Shown here: one piece after another, positions 51,501 to 60,601 of the stretch
Position numbering within the stretch: position 1 is the stretch's first letter
Layout of the letters: every line of letters starts with the position of its first letter
NCBI GenBank assembly: GCA_900708905.1
Contig: CAADRB010000010.1
Coordinates: 680,316 to 744,315, forward strand
Length of the DNA stretch: 64,000 nucleotides
Source of the DNA: Hymenolepis diminuta
Lineage: Eukaryota; Platyhelminthes; Cestoda; Cyclophyllidea; Hymenolepididae
Direction of reading: 5' to 3'
Position numbers and translations under genes: made by a program
The notes under the pieces: generated by a model
Seen by the model: the letters and a program-made list of their open reading frames with translations, nothing else
Database searches by the model: none
What the model was told of the DNA's origin: nothing

Positions 51501-54500
51501 TTATTATAGAGTGAAAGTTTTTAATATTAAATAATTTTTGTCATTGTTTTATTGTTTACAGAGGAATTCCGGCTGACAGCTTGTATGGCTATGCTAAAAT
51601 GGGCCTGTAATTACTACAATACGCCAGAGCATTTTTTGAGTACAGATCTGAGTAAGCCGACTTATTATCCAGTCTCTATTAGCATATTTATTGATTGATT
51701 ATCCTTAGTAGTGCCCTTCAAATCAATATTATTAAACTATATGAATAGGTACATTACCTGGAATGTTTATAAAAGATTTGTATAATATAAGTAAAGTGAA
51801 TTTTAATGGATTTATTCACTTGCAGACCCGGATGCCCCTGTTAAACAAGATGGCATTAGAAGAAAGGCATTTAATCTGTCTCCTAACAGGGCTATTTCCA
51901 TGGCATTAATGATTTGTGAAAACCACTTGAAATGTAGAAGGAAAGATGAATCCGCTCGTGTAAGTCAAAGATACTAATGAAACCTCAAATTCCATTTTAA
52001 TTTCGTTCGAATATATTCACACATATTTGAGCAGAATGTGCTCAAATATTAAAGTATTTTTATCGATTGATGTATAAACTTGTATAAATTACACAATTTA
52101 TAGTTATTAGTTTCAAATATTCATAAGATTAACAAAATGCGCTTATCTTATTCAGACCCTAAATTTAAGTGAATCACAATGGGACTCTTTCCTTGAGTGT
52201 TTTTATGCAATACAGAGGTATGTATCTTTTTTATATGCATATTAAGTTACGGATTTGTTTAATTGATTACTGTTGTGCTGATCTCATTATTATTGTAAAG
52301 GTGTAAATAAATGAAGGAAATTTAAAGATTTTGTAAACAAAGCGCTGAACTCAGGGTATTAAGTTGTGTTACTCTAAGCATTGCATAGTTAATGCAACAA
52401 TTCAGTTTGATCCTTCGATAGCTAGCGCAGAGTTGCACAGTTCTTTTCTCTGGAAATTATATGGTATTCGAGACCCAGTTATACCGTGATCCCCATATAT
52501 TTCCAAAAATGAGACTAATATTTGAGTTAGAAAACTGATGTATATGATGACTGTTGAGAAATGAGAGAGGAGATAGAAAAAGTGTGAATTAGAAGAGTGG
52601 GCACGAAGTTTTAAGAATTGGGTGAAACAGAATACGTTGAGAGGAGTTGTCTAGTTTAGTGTCCTTTGTGAGTTATTGTGTGAAAATTCGCGTACGTATT
52701 ATATATCTTAGGTCGGAACTTTAAAAATCTTAGTCACTGATGGCTTAAGTTTTGCTTTTTTACTGATCAGAATGGCCAATAATTAAGTTAATATCCCAAT
52801 CGTACGTCTAATCTTTTATACTTAATCCATAGTAGTAGGCTTAGTGTACGCAATGCATTCCATTCCATAAATATAGTATATATAGTGATATTTTATTGTT
52901 TAGATATGCGTCTCCGTTTTCAAAAGATGCGGAGATAACACAGAGATGTAAATATACTTGCAATTCTCTGAAATCATGCTGTCCGCAATTCAATTTCGAT
53001 GGTCTAAGAAATATTTGGATTGTGAAACCGGGTTCAAAATCACGAGGAAGAGGTAAAAATCTAGTGATAATAAAACTAAATCTGCCTTGCCCATTTAACG
53101 ATCCTTTATTCTTTTTAATAGGAATAACTTGCCATGAAAGCTTATCCTCAATCCTATCAACAGTAACAGATCCAAATAATTTGGATAACAAATTCGTAGT
53201 TCAAAAGTATATTGAACGACCTCTTCTCATACACAAAACAAAATTTGATATTCGGCAGTGGTTTCTCATTTCTGATTGGCAACCTCTAACAATTTGGTGG
53301 TACAAAGAGTGTTATATTCGTTTCTGTTGCCGAGAATTCACTCTGGATAACTTTAGTGAGTGAGTAAATTGTCATATAGTTCTGTACAATAGATTTATGT
53401 TACTTATTTCTTTTAAGTAGGTCTATATTTATATTATTGATTTTTCTCGTTTAAAGTTAACTCTTTAATTCAGGGATATTCATCTTTCAAACAATGCAAT
53501 CACTCAGAAATATAAGAATACACAAAGATCTCCCCTACTTCCAACGGAAAATATGTGGTACTTAGAACAATTCAAACGATATTTAGAGTAAGTTTTTATC
53601 ATGAATGCTTTAATCTAAATCTCTTTGGTAGAGTGTATTTACCCTTGGTTTTCATAGAGAATAGCAGACATTATTAGGAGGATTGTCAGATTCCTTTGCA
53701 TAAATAATTGTTAACAGTGTGACTTGAGAACTCAAACTATTTAAAATATTATTAAGAATCGATAGAAACCTTAATAATGCTCACATATTTTTGTGGTTGT
53801 GTTAATAGGAATTTTTTGTTTGAAAATAATTAAAAAATGCCGAACTTCGATCAGCAGAACGTATGAACATGGGATAATGTAGGCATTTTATGTAGGATAA
53901 ATCCAGAAAGACAGAAATGAAGCAGACAAATATATGTCAACATAATGAGTGTAAATCGTCGATATTCCAAACCATGTATTCACCACAACTGTGTGTGAAA
54001 GTCGGAGGATAAAACATTCGGAGTTAAATTTAACTATATCGATTATTGACCAAATAATCACAGAATCATGACCTCCAATACTTGGTCTGTTATCTGATCC
54101 GCTGCAATTCAAATGAGGAATCAAAAAGTAAGATATGAAAGATTAAGTGGTTCCTTGCTAAAGGTACGCTTCACGGGTCTGAGTGTCTCCACTCGCTGTT
54201 GGAAACCGGGATTGGCGACTGATAAGACAGGAGAAATGGCTTCTGATTGGAAGTCGAAATGCAAAGCTCAAAGTGCCAAAGTGTGTTTTATCTTGGGATG
54301 ATCGATTCCCACATATGGTCTCTAGTCGCCTATCAACTTTTCGATATTCCAGGGTGCGCCGTTCCTGACAGCCCGACGGATATTTAGTACATAAGTCGTT
54401 ATCAGTCGGCGGTGTTTGACCTCCAAATATCAATAATATGAAGTTGAATATAAAGTGTATTTTCTTTTAATAGAATGTCTTGGAGCAACTACATGTCTGC

Positions 54501-57500
54501 CATTTCTCTGTTGTGCTCTAGGGGTGTCTAGTAATCACATGCATCACAGCGGTATAAACTAAAATTCTGAGCATTGAAACAATATAGGGGAGTCATATTT
54601 TACAAAAACTTTGACAAAGTTTTTGTGAGGTTCAGTAAATGCGAAGGAATCACGACCGACGAATAAAAGATTTCTTAAAAAATTCCTAATCTTTATACCT
54701 CGGATTATCTTTCAAATATATGCTAGTAAGTATGATTATATTGTGGAGGTTTGAGGTGGTGGATTGTTTGATACTGAAACTCAATGGCCCATATCTAATT
54801 ATTGAAATTACCACCTTCACCGATTAACCCTGGTTATCAGAGGAATAGATGATTCCTAAGGGGAGAGAGAAATAGTTCCCCGTATGTTTAATCTTATCTC
54901 AATATAATATTCATAAACGTTCGATAATTGATACTTACAAATTATCAAACTTTCCGTAGATCAAACAAACGGGAATACTGCATGAGATTATTGGTTGAGC
55001 ATGTAAATGATTAATCATTTGGCTGAGGTTCAGAATTGTAGGATTTTATGCATGCTTCTCTGTAATCACATTGTTTATTCTTAAGGAATCGAAATTAATA
55101 CTAATTCGATGAACATTTTCTGTGATTTGCTTTCTTGCAGGAGCTTAGGTCATAAGGAGATATGGGAGAGACGTATATTACCGGACATGCAGAGGGCAAT
55201 TATCAACTCAATGCAGTGCTCTCAGCACACGATTGATGTTCGAAGGGTGAGTGTTGTTTCCTTTTTTTCCTAGAGAGGGAAAATTCATCCATCCTCCGTC
55301 CACCCATCCATCCACCTGTCCATCCACCTCTTGCTTTCTGTGTTGCTCAAAGGCAGATGAGCAAGGGAGATAATTGGTCTCTCTTTCTGTCGTCTCCCTT
55401 TCACCCACTTGTGGGCTTTTACTTTGAGTTGGTGAGTAGGGATGATGTGAGGTGAGACGACTCAAACAACCACTTGTTTGTTTGCTGCGTGATGCACTTT
55501 GAACTCGAAAGTCAAAAAGTCGACTTTTGAGATTATGTCTCTCCCTGCCTCACTCACTCTACTTCTGCTAGCTAAGTGAAGCAAAGAACACGCTTGGGGG
55601 TTGGACGCGCCAAAAAATATTTGCTTTGACTGAAAAAATAACGACCTATTTTTTCATCCAGATTTCTATAAATCTATTTCTAGGGAAATATAATCCCTTT
55701 GAGTTAGCGATTAAAATTTTTCAATTAAAGTTATTGAATTTATTTATTTGAAGAGATCAGGAAATATTAGTCTAGAAGCATCATTTGGTCAAGGTGAACC
55801 ATATCTTTAAATTTTAAATGAACAAAGGACTGGGAAGTTTAAAGCCGTCAACTGTAGGCAGATACTCGCAGAAATGAAAACAATGCCTTTGTCTACTGAC
55901 AGAATTATTGTTTCCCAGACACAATGATTAACAAGGCCTTCCAGTACTCAATTTCCAGTCCCTTTAGGTGTTATAAAAAGACTTGGGTGTTGAAACGTCA
56001 CATATCACAATGGTGACATTAAATTTAATGCTAGTCTCTTCAAAAGGATCTTTGAAAAATTAATAGCACATATTCTTCTAAACTGCGTATCGAGGTAGTA
56101 AGAATTACGATTCTCTTGGGCTGAATCATCCTACCCTTACCCCAAACTATTTTCTCTCAACTGTATCCATACATCCACTTGTCAGAATAGTATAATGTAT
56201 GCTATCTTAATAATTAAATGAAAATATTATTAACCCGAGAGAGGAAAGGATAATATGAAATGTTCTCAAGAGTTGGAATTGTAGTTAATTCCGCTTTGGC
56301 TTTTATATCTGAAAGGTTAATTTCGGTTGGTGGTCAAATTCCAAGGTTATTAGAGAATATTTAACAAATGTTGACATTCATGACCGAAGATTTGCAATCA
56401 GACGTTTATATTTCTAGATGTTAATATTAATAATCTGGGTCACTAAGCACTTCATTTTAATAAATTTTCTGTTTTTTCAATCACATACCGAAATTTACTT
56501 CATTTATAGATTGCGTTTTACCATAGGAACAATAACAGAAAATTGTTGGTAATTCATTTCATAGATAAATGTTTTCACATTTTGGTTTTTTGGCCGATTC
56601 ATTCTAAACTTGTGCGTTTGACAGTTTTGTCTTCTAGTAACCTCTTAAGATTATATATGATAGTTATCCTCTGCAGTGATCATAGGATCTTGCTGTCAGT
56701 GCAATCATTATCTTTGCCATAAGTTGGATTAGATCATCCAAATCTAATAAAACAATCATCTAAAACACTTCGTTAGGTATGGAGGCGATAGCTTCTAACC
56801 CACCTTATGTGAAGCCCGCATTTTATCACATTTAACTTTAATATATGAACGCCTTTAAATTCATTCATTAAGTTACTCATTTAATCTGCAGTGTTGCTTT
56901 GAGCTCTATGGGGCGGACTTTATGATTAATGAGGACGATTTGCGTCCATGGTTGATCGAAATCAACGCTAGTCCCTGTATGGCTCCTAGCACGTCCGTAA
57001 CCATTGATCTTACCGCAAAAGTCCTTGAAGATACTCTAAAAGGTAGGTAAAAAGTGCTCTATTTGACTTTTATTTGATGTCGATTTATCGTTGAAAAGAA
57101 ATTATGTTTTTTGTTATTCAGTCGTAATAGATAGAAAAACAAATCGGGACTGCGATGTTGGTGAATTTATTCTTCTATACAAGCAGAAAACTAATTCATC
57201 TGGGAGTTTTCAACGTCACGACTGCATCAAATCGTTCTCAATGGAAAATTCTCAAGAATTACCTCCACCCAAACCGACTGCAAGCGAGTATTAATCTGTT
57301 CGTATATAATAGCTAAGTATATTCATTTTAAATGAACAAGTTTTCCTCTAGCGCTGAGAAAACTTCAAGAAGTCCTGACCCTCATTTCAGTCGGAATTTA
57401 AATGAGGATGAAAAACCCATGTGTCGCGCTTACAGCGAGTCGGGAAGCATAACTACTGATCCCCGAATAATTCAAGTTCGGCCTCCTAATAAGCTCCACG

Positions 57501-58670
57501 AAACTAGATCTATATTAAGACTTCGTAGTCCCTCTGTAAAGCAATCTGCCACTCCAATGGTTATGAAAGCTTCGACGATCTCATTTGACGCAAAATCTGT
57601 AAGCAATGGAAGGGAAACGACTCATCAGACTCCAACATCAAGTAAGCGTCCTTTTGTTCGTTCTCGCAAGTATTTGTATTTGAAGGTTTTAAAAGCATTT
57701 AAAGATAGCAAATTTTAAACATTTTGATCAATTTACCTTGTACCTCCGTATCTTTCATCCATCATGTGCAACATCAATGGCTAGAAAGTATTTAAAATCT
57801 GACTTAAATTAAGTAGTATTACAACGTGATTTTCGGCTTATAGGTTTAGCAGAACAGTCACGTGTAGAAAAATGAAGAAGTTTTTGTGGGAGTACATTAC
57901 TTTTGCTGAAAATACCTTTAAAAATCTAAATTTAAGCAGTAAATTTTAATTTTTGACATATAATTTCTTGTACTAGCAGGTGCTTTTTAAAATCTAATGA
58001 AATATTTATTTGATTCGGTAAAATTTATCAACGTCGATTCAATTTCAAATTAATAATTTAATCGGAGGTTATGGAAGTTAGCAATGAGTATTTGAAACAA
58101 ATATTTACTGAAGGGGGATTTTATAAGTGTATTCGTTCAAATCCAGAAATTATTTTTGTTACTCCAGAACATTTTTTGATCTTCAATTTTAGAATTTCGC
58201 TTAGTTTATTATTTCTAATATTCTGGGGGTGTTCTTATTAGGAATTCGCATTCTATCACCACTCTGATTGTGCGGTTGATCACTCACATCACTGAATGGG
58301 CGTTGATCTTGTGATCCCTGAAGTAGCAGATGAATACACTAACCACTGTGCCACCGGCGCAGAGTAGTTAAAGATTACTCCTGACTGTGGGTTAGGATAG
58401 TGTTTCAATGAGTTTTTTCCCATAATTTAAGTACTCCTAATGATTGAATTTCGATAGAATAAATTTTAAAGCTTCGATAATAGTTGACTTTTGCAATAAT
58501 AGTTTCAAATATATGGATCTCACCAATAATTTAATTTATTTAATTAAATGACTTTTGATAAAATTAAAATCTAGATCTTGTTTTTTTTATTTCTTTTTAC
58601 AGATGTTAAGCGACTGGTCAACGCTAGATTTCATCGAGCAGCAACGGTAACAAGTGGCAATTCATCTTAA
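30335..58670 (+). CDS. TTLL3: TTLL3-like tubulin monoglycylase, 18 exons, 940 aa
   Basis: Tubulin tyrosine ligase-like enzyme of the TTLL3/TTLL8 glycylase group. It uses ATP to add the first glycine to tubulin tail glutamates in cilia and flagella. I joined 18 GT-AG exons; phases close to 2823 nt. After an N-terminal region of about 240 residues come [18 protein letters not shown] (243-260) with RRRGWVEKF, then VPNFIW at 346-351, FTTKVGLC (377-384) and FPRCY. The ATP-grasp core follows: [14 protein letters not shown] (551-564, K555), VVQKYIERP (589-597), [11 protein letters not shown] (606-616), FELYGADF (719-726) and [15 protein letters not shown] (736-750), with E739 and N741 as the expected metal ligands. 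[16 protein letters not shown] then matches the end of the TTLL3 domain, and a serine-rich tail closes the protein. KSRGRG, with EINASP, favours TTLL3/8 over glutamylases. Exons 1-2 rest on phase and splice signals only; an alternative stop exists at 57294. Confidence 0.92.
30579..30614 (+). CDS. TTLL3: TTLL3 exon 2 (residues 57-68, micro-exon)
   Basis: A 36-base exon between TATTTAG and A|GTGAGT. It keeps phase 1 on both sides ([12 protein letters not shown]). Both neighbouring introns are small (75 and 150 bp). Confidence 0.55.
30765..31285 (+). CDS. TTLL3: TTLL3 exon 3 (residues 69-242)
   Basis: Long open exon after TTTTTATTAG. It starts [12 protein letters not shown] and ends [13 protein letters not shown], which runs into [11 protein letters not shown] of exon 4 as in TTLL3 (alanine/lysine-rich helix before the core). 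The donor AAG|GTTGGC is weak, but phase 0 and the protein match support it. Confidence 0.8.
31286..38180 (+). other. TTLL3 intron 3 (about 6.9 kb)
   Basis: AT-rich, with (AT)8 at 32163-32178 and another AT run near 33062. A 113-codon minus-strand frame at 37430-37771 has no domain and is within chance length. No gene supported. Confidence 0.75.
32163..32178 (+). repeat. (AT)8 microsatellite
   Basis: Uninterrupted AT dinucleotides in TTLL3 intron 3. Confidence 0.95.
38181..38418 (+). CDS. TTLL3: TTLL3 exon 4 (residues 243-321)
   Basis: After TTCCTTTCAG. Codes for [27 protein letters not shown], the conserved entry to the TTLL3 domain, then a polar linker rich in S, D and N. Ends AAT G|GTGAGT, phase 1. 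Confidence 0.94.
38964..39013 (+). CDS. TTLL3: TTLL3 exon 5 (residues 322-338)
   Basis: 50-base exon after a T-rich tract and [20 protein letters not shown], ending phase 0 at TTG|GTACGT. Confidence 0.75.
42983..43008. repeat. Perfect 10-base-arm hairpin
   Basis: CTGAAGATAT, six-base loop GCACTC, then ATATCTTCAG. It lies about 300 bp before TTLL3 exon 6, next to a patch that resembles sequence inside mariner copy 2, so it may be an end or internal part of a dispersed repeat. Confidence 0.7.
43020..43200 (+). repeat. Dispersed repeat fragment related to 47300-47465
   Basis: Pyrimidine-rich stretch. By eye it aligns with the extra block in mariner copy 2: an AATTcactgg/AATTacttg segment, then TCTCTCTTA, GAATTCT and TTC(C)AATACAT in the same order and spacing. 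Suggests a common repeat family of unknown type. Confidence 0.35.
43308..43433 (+). CDS. TTLL3: TTLL3 exon 6 (residues 339-380)
   Basis: After [23 protein letters not shown], then [14 protein letters not shown] and FTTK, a block typical of TTLL3/8 (P-x-F-I-W, D-Q-x-V-N-H). Phase 0 on both sides; donor AAG|GTATAA. Confidence 0.95.
44240..44720 (+). repeat. GC-richer island with a TATA-like motif, possible LTR or other repeat relic
   Basis: About 480 bp distinctly richer in GC than the intron. Includes GTATATAAG at about 44318-44326 followed by GC-rich sequence, an arrangement seen in LTR promoters. A 72-codon frame here has no recognisable domain. Ends are not defined. Confidence 0.25.
46169..46193 (+). 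repeat. (GCATG)5 tandem repeat in mariner copy 2
   Basis: Exact counterpart of the repeat in copy 1, with the same unit number, although such repeats normally change length quickly. Confidence 0.95.
46181..47087 (+). pseudogene. Mariner transposase pseudogene, copy 2
   Basis: Same broken DDE transposase as copy 1, with the same frame changes and the same TAA before [13 protein letters not shown]. The last segment reads [15 protein letters not shown] then [17 protein letters not shown], a family-typical C terminus. The TGG that copy 1 has lost is intact here. The frame then runs on into the extra block and stops at 47087. Confidence 0.85.
47033..47515 (+). repeat. About 480 bp extra block in mariner copy 2
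   Basis: Present in copy 2 but missing from copy 1 between the transposase end and the shared TTATTTGTTTTGTTAC segment; boundaries are approximate. It contains ACTATATAAAG at about 47305, an 11-G run at 47344-47354 with flanking G-runs, and a stretch related to 43020-43200. Could be a nested solo LTR or other insert; no clear target duplication seen. Confidence 0.5.
47340..47359 (+). repeat. G-quadruplex-capable G tract
   Basis: GGG, A, eleven G, A, GGGG in a row; fits the four-G-run pattern. On the sense strand of the TTLL3 transcript. Confidence 0.7.
50542..50656 (+). CDS. TTLL3: TTLL3 exon 7 (residues 381-418)
   Basis: After [24 protein letters not shown] joins FTTK to give FTTKVGLC; then [15 protein letters not shown], the F-x-P-R-C-Y element of TTLL3. 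Ends ATC A|GTAAGT, phase 1. Confidence 0.95.
51562..51651 (+). CDS. TTLL3: TTLL3 exon 8 (residues 419-448)
   Basis: After [22 protein letters not shown], corresponding to the D-F-R-x-T-A helix after FPRCY. Ends CTG A|GTAAGC, phase 1. Confidence 0.93.
51826..51959 (+). CDS. TTLL3: TTLL3 exon 9 (residues 449-493)
   Basis: After [29 protein letters not shown], then an amphipathic helix ([13 protein letters not shown]). Ends phase 0 at CGT|GTAAGT. Confidence 0.9.
52156..52217 (+). CDS. TTLL3: TTLL3 exon 10 (residues 494-513)
   Basis: 62 bases after [28 protein letters not shown]. Ends AG|GTATGT, phase 2, which completes an arginine codon with exon 11. Confidence 0.9.
52904..53052 (+). CDS. TTLL3: TTLL3 exon 11 (residues 514-563), KPG motif
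   Basis: After ATTGTTTAG. Ends with [20 protein letters not shown], the diagnostic TTLL3/8 nucleotide-binding stretch with K555. The donor G|GTAAAA opens a 69-bp intron that has no stop in frame. Confidence 0.95.
53122..53359 (+). CDS. TTLL3: TTLL3 exon 12 (residues 564-642)
   Basis: After [56 protein letters not shown], then WYKECYIRF, the central ATP-grasp strands. Overlapping GTGAGTGAGT donors exist; only the second (exon end 53359, phase 2) keeps the frame into exon 13. Confidence 0.95.
53474..53587 (+). CDS. TTLL3: TTLL3 exon 13 (residues 643-680)
   Basis: After [24 protein letters not shown] (the H-L-x-N-N-x-I element of TTLLs), then [17 protein letters not shown]. Ends GA|GTAAGT, phase 2. 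Confidence 0.94.
53588..55140 (+). other. TTLL3 intron 13 (about 1.55 kb)
   Basis: Includes a GC-richer patch at 54110-54440 of unknown origin and a 12-base-arm inverted repeat at 54602-54626. Small frames in the patch show no domain. Confidence 0.7.
54602..54626. repeat. Perfect 12-base inverted repeat
   Basis: ACAAAAACTTTG and CAAAGTTTTTGT separated by one base. The strongest short palindrome I noticed in the window; lies 160 bp after the GC-richer patch. Confidence 0.8.
55141..55246 (+). CDS. TTLL3: TTLL3 exon 14 (residues 681-716)
   Basis: After [30 protein letters not shown], the helix before the metal-binding strands, ending TIDVRR, phase 0 at AGG|GTGAGT. Confidence 0.94.
55247..56891 (+). 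other. TTLL3 intron 14 (about 1.65 kb)
   Basis: Starts with a (CATCCACC)-like minisatellite at 55284-55328 and pyrimidine-rich DNA to about 55600, then AT-rich sequence with no gene. Confidence 0.75.
55284..55328 (+). repeat. Imperfect CATCCACC minisatellite
   Basis: Tandem CATC/CACC units (about 45 bp) 38 bases after the exon 14 donor. Confidence 0.75.
56892..57042 (+). CDS. TTLL3: TTLL3 exon 15 (residues 717-766), catalytic metal site
   Basis: After [26 protein letters not shown], then [17 protein letters not shown] with E739 and N741. This is the best conserved TTLL exon. Ends AAA G|GTAGGT, phase 1. Confidence 0.97.
57122..57287 (+). CDS. TTLL3: TTLL3 exon 16 (residues 767-821)
   Basis: After [33 protein letters not shown] matches the end of the TTLL3 domain. 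The donor GA|GTATTA is weak; if it is not used the frame stops at TAA 57292-57294 after GAG TAT, giving a shorter protein. Confidence 0.88.
57352..57641 (+). CDS. TTLL3: TTLL3 exon 17 (residues 822-918), low-complexity tail
   Basis: After TTTCCTCTAG, 64 bp beyond exon 16. Begins with [10 protein letters not shown] and is rich in S, T, P, R and K; probably disordered. Phase 2 in and phase 1 out at TCA A|GTAAGC both fit. Confidence 0.75.
58225..58364 (-). mobile_element. tRNA-derived SINE
   Basis: On the minus strand the head reads GCGCCGGTGGCACAGTGG..., with a perfect polymerase III box A (TGGCACAGTGG, 58353-58343) and a near-perfect box B (AGATCAACGCC, 58309-58299; one mismatch to RGTTCRANNCC) at the usual distance. 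The cloverleaf 3' half is not intact, so it is a SINE head and not a tRNA gene. It sits in TTLL3 intron 17 opposite to the gene. The tail boundary is approximate. Confidence 0.7.
58603..58670 (+). CDS. TTLL3: TTLL3 exon 18, terminal (residues 919-940 and stop)
   Basis: After [34 protein letters not shown] then TAA at 58668-58670. Small but with a strong acceptor and the right phase. Confidence 0.7.
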
Positions 58671-58885
58671 AGAACCGAAAACGAAGTATGTACTTAGAAA
58701 ACTATTAGGATAATCATATGTGAAATACTCCTCCGTTCTTCCTTATTTGCATTCCTGTCATCTTCTTTTAATGTGATATCCCCATGTATCCCTCTTTCCC
58801 CCTATCTATGTCTAGTGCAAAACTTTATTTTTCTAGAATATTTTACTGAAATAGGACAAGATTTCAGTTTGTCAATGTAAGCAAT

Positions 58886-58891
58886 AATAAA
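58886..58891 (+). terminator. Candidate TTLL3 polyadenylation signal AATAAA
   Basis: AATAAA 216 bases after the TTLL3 stop; a plausible 3'UTR length, though such hexamers are common here. Confidence 0.4.
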
Positions 58892-60463
58892 TAGTATTCA
58901 TATTGCTACCCGATGTTTGAAAAATGTTTTAAATCGATAAGTAACCATGGCTATAATGTGTGCAAATAAGGATTTGAGTGAAAACTGAAATAACTGGATA
59001 TATTTTTATGCTGGTAAAAATTCGTGTTTTGGCTCGGTTAATGATCAAATTAGGCTGATTAAATCTTTCCGACTGGTTAAGAAACTTGAGCTTATGCTTC
59101 ATGATAAGTATAGCCATTCGACTAAGCCAAAACCATCGGAGATTTTTACTCCCAGATTCTTCTGCACTAGGAACTGAAAATGTTGTCCGCCACACAGATT
59201 TGATTGGCTTTTGTGGTTACTGTATAACTTAGTTGGTATTCTAACGGGTAATATCATTAATCATAATGCAGAAGGAATAGAAAGTTAAAATAGTATATCT
59301 TAAAAGGCTTCTTCATTGGTTTCAATGACTGTTGTTGAAAATCAGGAGCAGGAGAAAGTAGAGAATATTTTGATTCAAGTCTTAATGAGGATAGGGAGGG
59401 ATTCAGTTGGTAATCAGTTGGTCACTATATCAAATGGATTATTCTTTCTACGACGGTACCCTGTTGTCTATATGAATCGCTCTGATTTCCGATTTTACCA
59501 TTGGTGAAAATTTGGTTTATGCCAGAATGTTGACAAGATTCAAGATCGCGAGCTAGTGGTTGTAGTATTTCATTCTATTAGTTCTCAGAATGAAGGACTG
59601 GAACTTTGCAGGCCCCCAGATTTTGGCCTCCTTTTGTTTATACGCAGATGTAGTTTCTGCTTGACATTTTGACAGTTTAGACAGAGCTGGGGAATTTTTG
59701 GCAGTGTTTTCCCCTTCATCTGACAATAATATGAAAAGGTACTTATATAAGCTCCTTAAATACTGGACTTTGAACTCTCTGCTGACCAATTTCAGTTGCT
59801 TATCAAAATTAAAAATCGTTCAATTTTTGTATTAATGTGGAAAATAATATTTATGATGTGTAATATTTCTAAGCTAGCATCAATTTATAGAAATTGGTCA
59901 GTAGAAGAGATAAATGAAATCACTCAAAGTTTCGGACTTGTATTCAAAATTCCAGAAACTTTAAATCAAATTATTAAAAATTCTTTCGTTGCCCTCCTGC
60001 TACCCGACTCCTTCAATTATGTCACGATTTGGTATGGGTTTGTATTGATAAATTCCAATTAATTTCCTCCTGAAAATTTTTCATAAATTTGAATTTATTC
60101 TGCGCCCATATTTATCTTTTTCCATTTACAAACTCTCCTTTTCTTTACTCCCACTCCCCCTTTTGCTGACGTTTGTACATTTAGTTACAGTATCCAGACT
60201 CAAAGAGAAAAGGAGAATTTAAGAAACATCTGCAAGCAAAGAAGAGTGCAACGGAGAAATTATTATAAAAAATACCACAAAAGAAGAGACATAAATGCCT
60301 GCAGAAAGCAAAGAAGGGAAAGAATAACGAAAGAAAAATTTAGGGGAAAAGCGTATTGCCCAGTAGAATTTGCTCAAGGGAAGGAGGATTTAAACTTGCC
60401 TTGGCTAACTTAAGGGGTAATTATAGGCTTGCTATTCATGCTGTGAGTTTAAGTCACATATCT

Positions 60464-60484
60464 ACACACACACACACACACACA
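60464..60484 (+). repeat. (AC)10 microsatellite
   Basis: Uninterrupted AC dinucleotides. Confidence 0.95.
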
Positions 60485-60578
60485 GATTCACTCCAGTTTT
60501 TACCGTAATTTTCTATCTCCCCTTCGCCCTATCTCTAAATTGTGGTCAATAGGAAGGGGTGATGAAGGAGTAAAGAAA

Positions 60579-60601
60579 GGGGAATTAGGGCGAGGGGAGG
60601 G
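60579..60601 (+). repeat. G-quadruplex motif
   Basis: Four runs of at least three G with loops AATTA, CGA and A. Part of a purine-rich block that continues to about 60725. Confidence 0.7.

Noticed and set aside
53122..53355. First of two overlapping GTGAGT donors for TTLL3 exon 12
   Set aside because: It leaves exon 13 out of frame; the second donor gives F-S-E-D-I-H-L-S-N-N, as in the family.
58290..58364. Functional tRNA gene at the SINE head
   Set aside because: Box A and box B are present, but the 3' half does not form an acceptor or anticodon stem that I can support.
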